Assembly: GCF_001027925.1 (NCBI RefSeq)
Contig: NZ_LECT01000031.1
Span: forward strand, 186,001 to 250,000
Source: Rhodopirellula islandica
Lineage (GTDB): Bacteria > Planctomycetota > Planctomycetia > Pirellulales > Pirellulaceae
Direction of reading: 5' to 3'
DNA: 64,000 nt
Shown: in pieces, positions 9,932 through 18,203 of the stretch
Layout: each line of letters opens with the position of its first letter
Numbering within the stretch: position 1 is the stretch's first letter
Program-made: the position numbers and the translations under genes
The notes under the pieces: model-generated
Database searches by the model: none
Seen by the model: only the letters and a program-made list of their open reading frames with translations
Told to the model about the DNA's origin: nothing

Positions 9932-12900
9932 GCGAACTGCCCTACGGAATGCTGGGCGAACTGCCCAGAACGAACCACCAGGCCCCCAGCGAACTGCTGC
10001 CCGCAACTCGCGATGCGCTGCGTGCCTTCGCCAGACGGCGTGCCACACTGCAAGCGTGTCGTGGTGTCGCCGTGGGCGTGACCATGCTGATCACCGCCAT
10101 GATTGCCCTGGCGTTGATCGACCATTTTGTGCGTCCAAGCACCCTGCCACGCGTCTTGCTGAGTCTGCTTGCGTATGTTGCCGCAGGCTGGGCAGCCTAC
10201 CGAAACGGAATCGCTTCCGCATTTCAAAGTTCCCCCGCCGAAGTCGCCGGAAGCTTTGAAATCGCTCAAAGCAAACTTCGCGGTCAAATCCTGTCCGCCG
10301 TCGAACTCAGTGAAGTCGACCATCTCAATGGCTCGCCTGACTTCAGACGGAAACTGCAATCGCATGTCGCCGATCAGATGGGCGATGTCGAAGTGCGACG
10401 CTTGTTGCCCTGGAAACTGATCCAACAAGCCTTGTGGGTGCTGTTCTCCCTGCTCGTCGCCATCACGGCGTTGGGATTGATCCCGACCCTGGAATTGCCA
10501 CGGCGCTTCGCGCGCGTCCTGCTGCCAATCGCCCCCATCCAACGAGCCTCCCTGACCAAAATCCATTTGCTCCAACCCGCCCCACCATCCGCCATGGTTG
10601 CCGAAGGGGATCTCGTCGGCGTGATGGTGGAAGTGGACCGTTTGGGCCGGTCCGATGTCTGGCTTGAAATCCGCGACGAACTGGGACAAGAACGTCAGCG
10701 CATGGTCCGACGTTCACACGAAGCCCTCGCGAATCAAACACACGATCAGGCAGCCTTGGACGCACCTCGGCTGCCAACCTATTCGGCAAATCTTCCGGTC
10801 CAGCAAACTTCGGTTGAATATCGAATTCTTGCAGGAGATGCGGAGACCCTGTGGTACACGCTGACCCCGCAACCTCGCCCGCGTGCGACTTCGTTTGTCA
10901 AAGAGTATCAGTACCCGTCGCACACCAAACTGCCAAACAAAACCGTCACCGAGAACCATGGTGACCTCACCGCGTTCGTCGGAACCAAGGTCACGATGCG
11001 AGTGGAATTCGATCAACCCGTTCGAGACGCGGAGATGCGTTTCTCTTCGCGCGGTTCTGGGTTTGCCTTGGCATCCGTTTCCCCCGAGGATCAGCAGTTC
11101 GAAATCACCGTTCCGATCTCAACCCCCGGCAGCTATCGCCTGGACGCAACGGGTTCCGACACGGGACTGAACAACCCCTTTTCGCCGAGATACACGATTG
11201 ACCCCGTGATCGACCGCAGCCCCATCGCGGCGTGGGACGAATCGATTCCGCGTCGACAAATTGCCTCGCCAGCGGCGGTGCTTTCGTTGGTCGGACATTT
11301 GGAGGACGACATTCCGATGGACTATGCGATCCAGCAAATCTTGTTGGAAGGTGAAGGGCTGACAGAAACCAAGATTGATTTGAAAGATCCCAGTTCAGTC
11401 GTTCGCGTGGATCTGAACTGGGACCTGGCTCGTTTTGATGGACGCGAAAATGCGGATGCAAAATTGCCGTCCGGCAGTCGCTTGAAGACTCGACTGATCG
11501 CCGTGGATCGAGCAGGCCACCGCGGTCAATCCAATTGGATTGATATTTTCATTGCGCAGTTGGATTTTGATCCCGATCGACATCACGATCTGTTGGCTCA
11601 CCAAGAACTCACACAACAAATCACGCCTTGGTTCGAAGAACTGAACCAGATCAGTCAAGGCATGCAAAACAGCATGAAAGCCGCGATTGAGTCCCCGGAC
11701 ACTGAGTCGTTCCAGTTGAATCCCAATCTTCCCGCTCAATTGCAACAGCTTCGTGTCCGGTGGGAATCGATTTCTGGATTCAATGCCTCGGCCGATGAAA
11801 TCTCACCCGCGCCGGACGAAGCAGCGCCGACCTCCATTCGCAAACTTCTGGCCTCGATGGACGATCCGATACGAATCGACCAATGGTCGCGTCTGGATTC
11901 GGCTGCCACTTTTGCCCTCGAACAGACGTCGCTTCAATACAAAACTTGGCAGCAGATTGGCGAGCAATTCCCCAACGACGATTCCGTGGACCAACGCAAA
12001 CGGCTTTCGAGCTCGCATGTTGGCAAACTAGGCATGCTCACTCGATTGACGTCGCGGTCGATCGAGTTCACGAAAGCGATCCTGGCCATCGAGCTCGCCA
12101 TGGGACTTTCCCAGGACATGGAAACGATTCAAACCAGCGCCGCGATGCTCGGTGACGCGGATGCCAACATCCCCATCACCAGGCTGCCGGGACAAAGCGA
12201 GCTGCTTCATCAGCAACTGCAACAAATCAGTGACCTCCTGAAGTCGATGGAACCGGATCTTCCCGAAGAAGTGCAGCGACACCATGAGCAAATCCATCGC
12301 TTCGTGGATCAACGCACCCAGGTCATCTCGGACGCTCGTGACAAACTTCGCACGTCGCAAGATGGGAATGCGGAGCGTCCCTTCCGCGAAACCATGCAGC
12401 AAATTGCAGAGGAAGTCAAAGCGTTGCGAGTTCATAGTTTGTTGCACGGCAACGTGGCCAACCGAATCGCCGCCGCGATGAAGGAGTTCACCGCGGAATC
12501 CATGGGATGGGCTGGACAGCTCGCAACGCTGAATCGAATCGGCAAGCAATGGCACGACCAACAACGCAAATCGAAATCACTCGCCGAACGCGGCGACTCC
12601 AATGAATTGGCTGAATCCAAATCCGTGGAACGACTGCACCAGGAATCCTTTCAAGGACTTCGCGACACCATCCTGAACCGCCTGCAACAAGCGGAACGTT
12701 TTGAAGAAGCGAGAAGCGATTCCCAGGTGACCGCCAGCTCGGACCTCGACCTCATCGCCCGGACCCTGGACGCCATCACTGCCGATGGATTCGTCTCGCC
12801 GGAAAGTTCGGACCTCGACGAGGTCGCATTTCATGACCAAGTCTCGAAAGCGGTGATGACGCTGGATGCAGGAAACCAATTGCATCGCTTCGAGAAACAG

Positions 12901-15741
12901 TGGCAGTTCGTGGCCGACCGAGAACGGTACCCAGTCAATTCTGCTGACGGGATCATCCATCAACCCATCCGACTCGAACACATCCAAGTCGCCAACGAAA
13001 TCCCGATGGCGCAAGTTCGGCATCTCGGCCTGGATCCCCGTGTCGCCGACCCGCTGCGGGACACTCGTTGGAATCAAGACGCCAGCCAAGCCCGTGATCG
13101 ATTGAACCGTCGTCGCTGGGAAAGCGAAACGCCAGTGTCAGCGGCCATCCCGATTGAGTCGATCCTGAAAACCTATCAATCCAGCTGGAATGATCTCGAC
13201 CCGATGATGGAAGAGGCTCGTGAATTCCTTCGCAGACTCACACCGAGCTTGTCCGACCAGGCACGTGAGGCAGCGGAAGAAGCCAAGCAACAGAGCGATG
13301 CCATTGAAGAAGACCAGTCCAAACGTCCCGAATCCCCCGAACAGGTCGCGACCGAGGCGGAATCCAAGTTCGACGATTTGAAGGAGCAAGTCAGCGCGAT
13401 CGCCGAACAATTGGCGGACCGAGCCAACAACGCGGACTACTCCCAAGCGGACGACGCGCAGGCTGCCCGCGATGCTGACCAGGCCATCGCAGCGATGGAA
13501 CAACAGACCGAACAAGTTGCCAGCCAGCTCCGTGAAAACCAACCGGAAGAGGCTTCGCAATCACTTGCTGACCTTTCGAAAACATTGGAGACCATTGCGG
13601 ACCACTTCGAAGCCATCGACGAAGGTGAAGATGCCTCCGAGACTCGGGACGCCCTCAATGAACTGACGCCCTCTTCGGAAGCAAACCCGTCCATGGACAA
13701 CCAGTTCGACGCAGCGGAAGCGGTCGCCAAAGCCAACCAGATGACTCCCGAGCAATTGCTCGAACAACTTGAAAAGAAGCTGCCCACCGACCAACCGATG
13801 CAAGAATCGCTGCAGGACATCACGAAGCAGACGGTCCGTGCCGCCGAACAAATGATTCGCGAAGCGGCCAACGAAGAAACGTCGCTGCGTCGCAACTTGG
13901 AACGTTCTGACGCAGAGTTCTCGGAACAGAAACGAATCGCTCGGGACGAGTTGCGTTCCATCTCGGATCGCGCCGACGCCGTCGAGAAACACTTGCTGGC
14001 AATGGCAGAGCAAGCCAGTGGGTGGTCCAACGAAAATGCGACACAGCGAGCAATCGAACAGATTCGCGATGATCTCTCCCAAGCAACGCAAGCCAGCAAA
14101 CAGGCACAGAACGACGCGGCCCTGTTGGACGACCTGCAAGACGCCAACCAATCCCTTCGCGAGGCGGTTCAGGATGCCGCGAAACAAACCGCAGCGATCA
14201 ACGAGAAGGCTCGCCAGATGCAGAAACAATCCCTGCACAACAACGAGCAATCACGTGCCAAAGCGGCTCGACAACTGGAAGCAATGCAACGACGGGGAAA
14301 AAACCAATACCTGCAATCGCTTCAGAACGAGAACCAACAGTGGCACCGCAATGTCGATGAGGCGGGCCGCCGAATCCAACAAGCTCAAAACCAAGAACGC
14401 AATGCTCAGCGAAGCCTCGACCAGGCCAAGCAACAACAGAAAAAGCACCCTGGGGAAGAGTGGGCAGAAAAAAACGTGGCAGACAAACAAGCCCAAGTCG
14501 AAAACGCAGCAACCGCGGCGGCAGCCGCCAAGCAAACTCGCGATTTGGCTCGCGAATCGGAGCGTCAGGCGAAACAACGGTATGAAGATGCTCGCAATCG
14601 AGCGGTTGCCAACCTCGATGCTGCCAATCCCGCTGCTGAATTGCTCTCGCGTGTCACTCAGCAGGCCACCGAAGAACTGCAGGACCTCGCCGAATCACTC
14701 GATTCCAACCAAGAATCGCTCGCGATCGACGAATCGCTCGAACCGCCCGCGTCCTCGAATCAACCCCTTGCCGAGCAACAACAGCGACTTCAACACTCTG
14801 TCGCGATGGCAGCGGAAGAACTTCGCAGAGCAGCACGCCACGAAGCACGACTGGGCAACAGGACTTCCGCTGAAAAACTTGACGAGGTTGCCACGGAAAT
14901 CGAAGCCGTCAGTCAACAACCGATGAACGTAGCCCAAGAATCCTTGCAGTCCGGTGAAGCCAGCCAAGCCAATCAGCAGCTCGCTCAAGCGGCCGAGCAA
15001 CTGCAAGCGAAAGCAGATGCACTCGCCCAACAAGCAAGCAGCGATCCAGCCAACAGAGAAGGCGACTCCTCCACTGCTTCGGATGACGCCCCGTCTTCCT
15101 CGCAGAGTCAAAAACTCGCAAAAACACTGGATGAACTGGACCGAGCCCTCCATTCACCGCCCCCGGATCCGGCAGGCAGTGACGCCCAATCCGATCCCTC
15201 TCAGACATCGCAATCGCAGCAAACGCCTGAGAACCAAACCTCAGATCAATCGGCGGATGGTTCCGCGGGAGAATCCTCCTCCGAGGCGTCAGGCAGCCAG
15301 CAGGCCAATCAGCCCAACTCGCCGGCCAGCCCCGGTCAGCAGCAAACGTCGGGACAGGCATCCTCGACACTGGCGGAAGCGGCTCAGCAAGCCATCCGCA
15401 ACCTGGCTCAACAACGCCAACGACAGTTGCAACAGATTGCACAAGCCGGCGATCCATCCCAGCCATCGGATCAAGATTCCTCGCAACCAAGCAGTCCCCA
15501 AGCGAACCATCCAGCCCGCGGCGAAGGGCAAGCACGTGACAACTCTCTGATCGATGCAAGCGATTGGAACATTGCGGACGGGGATTGGGGCGACCTACGA
15601 GAACGTCAAACCGAAGAGGTCATCCAAGACCGTAAAGTGCGTCTTCCGATGACGTACCGCAAAGCGGTCCAGGCGTACTTCGAAGCTGTTTCCGCCGAAG
15701 CGGCCAAGTCCAGTGAATCCAAACCACGATCGGACAGGTGA
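9928..15741 (+). CDS. Giant membrane-anchored coiled-coil protein (DUF4175-like)
   Basis: 1937 residues, fourth in the operon, ATG 9928 overlapping the previous TGA. Predicted helices lie near residues 46-67, 74-92 and 171-191, then a beta-rich extracytoplasmic region (about 200-520) and a long alpha-helical region. Residues about 1080-1700 are very rich in Glu, Gln, Ala and Lys with heptad-like spacing, so a long coiled coil is likely. About 1700-1880 is Ser/Gln/Pro/Asp-rich and probably disordered. The last 50 residues (DWNIADGDWGDLRERQTEEV...YRKAVQAYFEAVS) are ordered again. The layout resembles DUF4175-like proteins found beside VWA and BatA genes. No catalytic motif is seen. A structural tether or adaptor for the VWA complex is inference. 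Confidence 0.75.
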   Translation: MSELPYGMLGELPRTNHQAPSELLPATRDALRAFARRRATLQACRGVAVGVTMLITAMIALALIDHFVRPSTLPRVLLSLLAYVAAGWAAYRNGIASAFQSSPAEVAGSFEIAQSKLRGQILSAVELSEVDHLNGSPDFRRKLQSHVADQMGDVEVRRLLPWKLIQQALWVLFSLLVAITALGLIPTLELPRRFARVLLPIAPIQRASLTKIHLLQPAPPSAMVAEGDLVGVMVEVDRLGRSDVWLEIRDELGQERQRMVRRSHEALANQTHDQAALDAPRLPTYSANLPVQQTSVEYRILAGDAETLWYTLTPQPRPRATSFVKEYQYPSHTKLPNKTVTENHGDLTAFVGTKVTMRVEFDQPVRDAEMRFSSRGSGFALASVSPEDQQFEITVPISTPGSYRLDATGSDTGLNNPFSPRYTIDPVIDRSPIAAWDESIPRRQIASPAAVLSLVGHLEDDIPMDYAIQQILLEGEGLTETKIDLKDPSSVVRVDLNWDLARFDGRENADAKLPSGSRLKTRLIAVDRAGHRGQSNWIDIFIAQLDFDPDRHHDLLAHQELTQQITPWFEELNQISQGMQNSMKAAIESPDTESFQLNPNLPAQLQQLRVRWESISGFNASADEISPAPDEAAPTSIRKLLASMDDPIRIDQWSRLDSAATFALEQTSLQYKTWQQIGEQFPNDDSVDQRKRLSSSHVGKLGMLTRLTSRSIEFTKAILAIELAMGLSQDMETIQTSAAMLGDADANIPITRLPGQSELLHQQLQQISDLLKSMEPDLPEEVQRHHEQIHRFVDQRTQVISDARDKLRTSQDGNAERPFRETMQQIAEEVKALRVHSLLHGNVANRIAAAMKEFTAESMGWAGQLATLNRIGKQWHDQQRKSKSLAERGDSNELAESKSVERLHQESFQGLRDTILNRLQQAERFEEARSDSQVTASSDLDLIARTLDAITADGFVSPESSDLDEVAFHDQVSKAVMTLDAGNQLHRFEKQWQFVADRERYPVNSADGIIHQPIRLEHIQVANEIPMAQVRHLGLDPRVADPLRDTRWNQDASQARDRLNRRRWESETPVSAAIPIESILKTYQSSWNDLDPMMEEAREFLRRLTPSLSDQAREAAEEAKQQSDAIEEDQSKRPESPEQVATEAESKFDDLKEQVSAIAEQLADRANNADYSQADDAQAARDADQAIAAMEQQTEQVASQLRENQPEEASQSLADLSKTLETIADHFEAIDEGEDASETRDALNELTPSSEANPSMDNQFDAAEAVAKANQMTPEQLLEQLEKKLPTDQPMQESLQDITKQTVRAAEQMIREAANEETSLRRNLERSDAEFSEQKRIARDELRSISDRADAVEKHLLAMAEQASGWSNENATQRAIEQIRDDLSQATQASKQAQNDAALLDDLQDANQSLREAVQDAAKQTAAINEKARQMQKQSLHNNEQSRAKAARQLEAMQRRGKNQYLQSLQNENQQWHRNVDEAGRRIQQAQNQERNAQRSLDQAKQQQKKHPGEEWAEKNVADKQAQVENAATAAAAAKQTRDLARESERQAKQRYEDARNRAVANLDAANPAAELLSRVTQQATEELQDLAESLDSNQESLAIDESLEPPASSNQPLAEQQQRLQHSVAMAAEELRRAARHEARLGNRTSAEKLDEVATEIEAVSQQPMNVAQESLQSGEASQANQQLAQAAEQLQAKADALAQQASSDPANREGDSSTASDDAPSSSQSQKLAKTLDELDRALHSPPPDPAGSDAQSDPSQTSQSQQTPENQTSDQSADGSAGESSSEASGSQQANQPNSPASPGQQQTSGQASSTLAEAAQQAIRNLAQQRQRQLQQIAQAGDPSQPSDQDSSQPSSPQANHPARGEGQARDNSLIDASDWNIADGDWGDLRERQTEEVIQDRKVRLPMTYRKAVQAYFEAVSAEAAKSSESKPRSDR

Positions 15742-16889
15742 TTCCTGTGAAAGTTCCTCAGCACGCCCCACTCGACCGCCGATCCTGGCTCGCCCGAGCC
15801 ATGTTTGGTACCGGCATAACGTGTGCAAGCGCACTTGGGCCGGGGGCAAACCGGTTCCTCACTTCAGCCTCCGCAGAAGAGGACCTGACAGATCTCTATG
15901 TTGATGACGCCATTGACCATTCCGTGAACCAGGGCATCCAGTTCCTGTTGCGATTACAGAAGGAGGACGGATCGATCGCCGATCGCGGCAATGCAACGGC
16001 GATGACATCGCTGGTGATCATGGCGTTCGCATCCATCGGAACGATTCCGGAACCAGCGACTCTCGAGGGTCGCGTGATGAGCCGAGCCATCGAGTTTGTG
16101 TTGCAACCTCGCAATCAAACGCAGGGGTACTTTGGCCATCACGATGGGTCTCGCATGTATGGGCACGGCATCACCACGCTGATGCTGACCGAGATATTGG
16201 GCATGGGGGCAACCATCGACCAAAACGAACGGATTCACAACGCTCTGGTGCAAGCGATCCAGGTCATCCTCCAATCGCAAGCCGTCTCCAAACCACAACG
16301 CCTTCAGGGCGGGTGGCGATACAAACCCGATTCCAGAGACTCCGATCTATCCGTTTCGGTTTGGCAAGTCATGGCCTTGCGATCCGCCAAGAATGATGGC
16401 CTGGACGTCCCCTCCGAAGCGATCGATTTGGCAGTGGAGTACCTGAAAGAATCGTACACGTCGCCATTGGACGAAAACGGACAACCAAGAGAAAAGGCCA
16501 GCGGCTTTGCCTACACTCCGGGAACACATCATCCCGCATTCACAATGACCGCGGCCGGTTTGCTCGCCATGCAAACCTGTGGCCAATACGACTCCCCCTT
16601 GGTTGCTGGGGCGGCAGCGTGGTTGCTCGAACACCCTCCTCGAACAAACGAGCGGTTCTTTTTCTACGGCATGTATTACTACGCTCAGGGCATGCACCAA
16701 ATCGGGGGAGAAGCCGCGACCACAGCAGCCAAAATGGTTCCTGAGCTGTTGCTGCGATTGCAAGCCGACAACGGATCTTGGGTCAGTCACCAGGGCGAAG
16801 AACGCAATGTGGGGGTCGCCTACGCCACCGCCTTGGCCATTCTCAGCCTCAGCGTTCGCTACCATTACTTGCCGATTTATCAAAGATAA
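15738..16889 (+). CDS. Tat-exported prenyltransferase/squalene-cyclase-fold protein
   Basis: 383 residues beginning at GTG 15738 (GTGA overlap with the previous stop); GTG 15747 is also possible. A twin-arginine-type leader is visible (LDRRSWLARAMFGTGITCASA). The mature part has repeated alpha/alpha-toroid units: INQGIQFLLRLQKEDGSIAD-like openings, LQGGWRYKPDSRDSDLSVSV, a middle repeat with AGLLAMQTCG, and LLLRLQADNGSWVSHQG, which is the QW-like repeat pattern of terpene cyclases, prenyltransferases and complement-like proteins. The acidic DxDD motif of squalene-hopene cyclase is not seen, so hopanoid synthesis is unlikely. Last gene of the VWA operon; families of this fold are often paired with VWA/MoxR genes in planctomycetes. 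Role unknown. Confidence 0.82.
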   Translation: MIPVKVPQHAPLDRRSWLARAMFGTGITCASALGPGANRFLTSASAEEDLTDLYVDDAIDHSVNQGIQFLLRLQKEDGSIADRGNATAMTSLVIMAFASIGTIPEPATLEGRVMSRAIEFVLQPRNQTQGYFGHHDGSRMYGHGITTLMLTEILGMGATIDQNERIHNALVQAIQVILQSQAVSKPQRLQGGWRYKPDSRDSDLSVSVWQVMALRSAKNDGLDVPSEAIDLAVEYLKESYTSPLDENGQPREKASGFAYTPGTHHPAFTMTAAGLLAMQTCGQYDSPLVAGAAAWLLEHPPRTNERFFFYGMYYYAQGMHQIGGEAATTAAKMVPELLLRLQADNGSWVSHQGEERNVGVAYATALAILSLSVRYHYLPIYQR

Positions 16890-16968
16890 TCGACCGCCAT
16901 GGGGGTGCATTCCCACCGTGAATCGCGACAGATTTGCCAATCACTCAATCCCCACGAAACGAATTGGA

Positions 16969-16997
16969 TTGACAACCGGAACGGACCTGGGAATACT
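16969..16997 (+). promoter_or_regulatory. Sigma70-type promoter of the B12 locus
   Basis: TTGACA at 16969-16974 is a perfect -35 box. A 17-bp spacer follows, then AATACT at 16992-16997 as the -10 (4 of 6 bases). Transcription would start near 17004, a few bases before the 5' stem of the cobalamin riboswitch. Spacing and position together make this stronger than a chance match. Confidence 0.7.
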
Positions 16998-17010
16998 ACC
17001 GGCAACGTTG

Positions 17011-17226
17011 CGTGGTGCCTTTGATCCAAGGCTTGGATCCTAGGAAACAGGGAACTTCGGTGAGATTCCGAGACGGCCCGGCCGCTGTATCCGACGCGAA
17101 GTTGCTGACTCAGTGACTTCCAAGCAAACACTCCTCTTGTGCCATTGTCATTGATCGGAATTTTCCGTGACAGACGAGAAGGCGAGCGTTTGCGAGTTTG
17201 CGTCGGGAGTCAGAAGACCTACCACG
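17011..17226 (+). promoter_or_regulatory. Cobalamin (adenosylcobalamin-class) riboswitch
   Basis: The conserved B12-box is visible at about 17050-17090, with GGGAAC, TTCGGTGAGATTCCGAGACGG and CCCGGCCGCTGTA matching the family core (CGGTGAAAxTCCG, then CCCGCxACTGT). The closing stem P1 pairs CGTGGT (17011-17016) with ACCACG (17221-17226), and the 3' signature GAGTCAGAAGACCTACC lies immediately before it. The 216-nt length is normal for the class. It sits just downstream of a consensus-like promoter and upstream of the pseudopilin gene at 17388. Cobamide binding would be expected to lower expression of the downstream operon. The expression platform is not certain; see the leader entry. Confidence 0.93.
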
Positions 17227-17387
17227 AAACGGACGCTAAGTGATCTTCTTGGGCGAGATCGGCGTCGGGGCGAAATCCAATTTCGCTTGGCTGTTTCGTT
17301 GAATTCCAGTCCGAATGATCAAGGCGACTTCCGCGCGGGTATTTCCCGAGCGATGGGTCCGCATTCGAACTGACTCGATCGCTTTGC
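17227..17387 (+). promoter_or_regulatory. Leader between riboswitch and first gene, with hairpin
   Basis: A perfect 7-bp stem with a 3-nt loop (GCGAAAT-CCA-ATTTCGC) lies at 17270-17286, and a shorter one (GATCT...AGATC) lies between the riboswitch and it. No strong U-run follows, so a classical intrinsic terminator is not obvious. The hairpin may still be part of the expression platform, or control may be at translation. No clear ribosome-binding site precedes ATG 17388. Confidence 0.4.
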
Positions 17388-18203
17388 ATGCTCCCGTCTC
17401 CTCGTTCGCATTGCCGCCGCTACCGAAGCGTTTTCGCGATGGGTTTCACCTTGGTGGAATTGCTGGTCGTGATCGCCATCATCGGCGTCTTGGTCGGTTT
17501 GCTTCTGCCCGCCGTCCAGGCCGCTCGTGAAGCCATGCGGCGTGCGTCTTGCCAAAACAATTTGCACCAAATTGGTTTGGCGTTGCACAACTACCATGCC
17601 GCCCACAACAAGTTTCCACCGGGTGCGATTGAGGTGCGACCTCAGTATCCCAATGGAAAACAATTGGCTTGGTCTGCGTTTGTGTTGCCGTTTCTGGAGC
17701 AATCAGGACTGCACGAACAAATCGACTTTCGGCTCGCGTTTGATGCTCCGGAAAATGAAGTCGCCGCGGCAACCGCCTTGCCGACCTTCCTGTGCCCCAG
17801 CACGCCGCGGACCGATGGACAGATCCAAGGTCGCGGGGCGTCCGACTACGGCGGGATCTACGGTCAGCGAATCACGGGCCGAAACGATCCCCCCAACGGG
17901 ATGATGCTGCACGACCGAGCTCTCGCGATGCGCGACATCTTGGACGGCAGTTCGAACACCGTGATGGTCTCGGAGGATGCCGCGTTTCCGGATGGGCAAT
18001 GGATCAACGGACGCAACTTGTTTGATCAAGCCTTCCCGATCAACCAAGCCCCCGCATTTGAAAACGACATGCGTAGCTTTCACGTCGGTGGCGTGATGGT
18101 CCTTCGCGCGGACAGCTCGGTCACATTTTTGACCGAGCAACTCGACCTAGAGATCCTGGCGGCGCTCTGCACGCGAGCCGGACATGACGACGCCACCCTG
18201 TAA
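17388..18203 (+). CDS. DUF1559-family pseudopilin, first gene after B12 riboswitch
   Basis: 271 residues. The N-terminus has a 19-residue leader followed by the type IV prepilin motif (GFTLVELLVVIAIIGVLVGL) and then the DUF1559 hallmark of LLPAVQAAREAMRRASCQNN and LHQIGLALHNYHAAHNKFPP. The leader should be cut between Gly and Phe and the hydrophobic helix used for pseudopilus or membrane insertion. The usual C-terminal H-X9-DG element is present as FHVGGVMVLRADSSV, so the Gly is replaced by Ser. DUF1559 proteins are massively amplified in planctomycetes and their functions are mostly unknown. Being the first gene behind a cobalamin riboswitch, and overlapping the giant-protein gene by 20 bp, suggests a job in cobamide uptake; that is inference. 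ATG 17439 is an alternative but gives a one-residue leader. Confidence 0.88.
   Translation: MLPSPRSHCRRYRSVFAMGFTLVELLVVIAIIGVLVGLLLPAVQAAREAMRRASCQNNLHQIGLALHNYHAAHNKFPPGAIEVRPQYPNGKQLAWSAFVLPFLEQSGLHEQIDFRLAFDAPENEVAAATALPTFLCPSTPRTDGQIQGRGASDYGGIYGQRITGRNDPPNGMMLHDRALAMRDILDGSSNTVMVSEDAAFPDGQWINGRNLFDQAFPINQAPAFENDMRSFHVGGVMVLRADSSVTFLTEQLDLEILAALCTRAGHDDATL

Noticed and set aside
13437-14147. Long antisense frames opposite the coiled-coil gene and others (1504-2340, 13437-14147, 44471-45472, 56431-57570, 59443-60651)
   Set aside because: They lie opposite genes with clear family motifs, lack signal peptides or recognizable domains, and have compositions expected from antisense reading of GC-rich codons.
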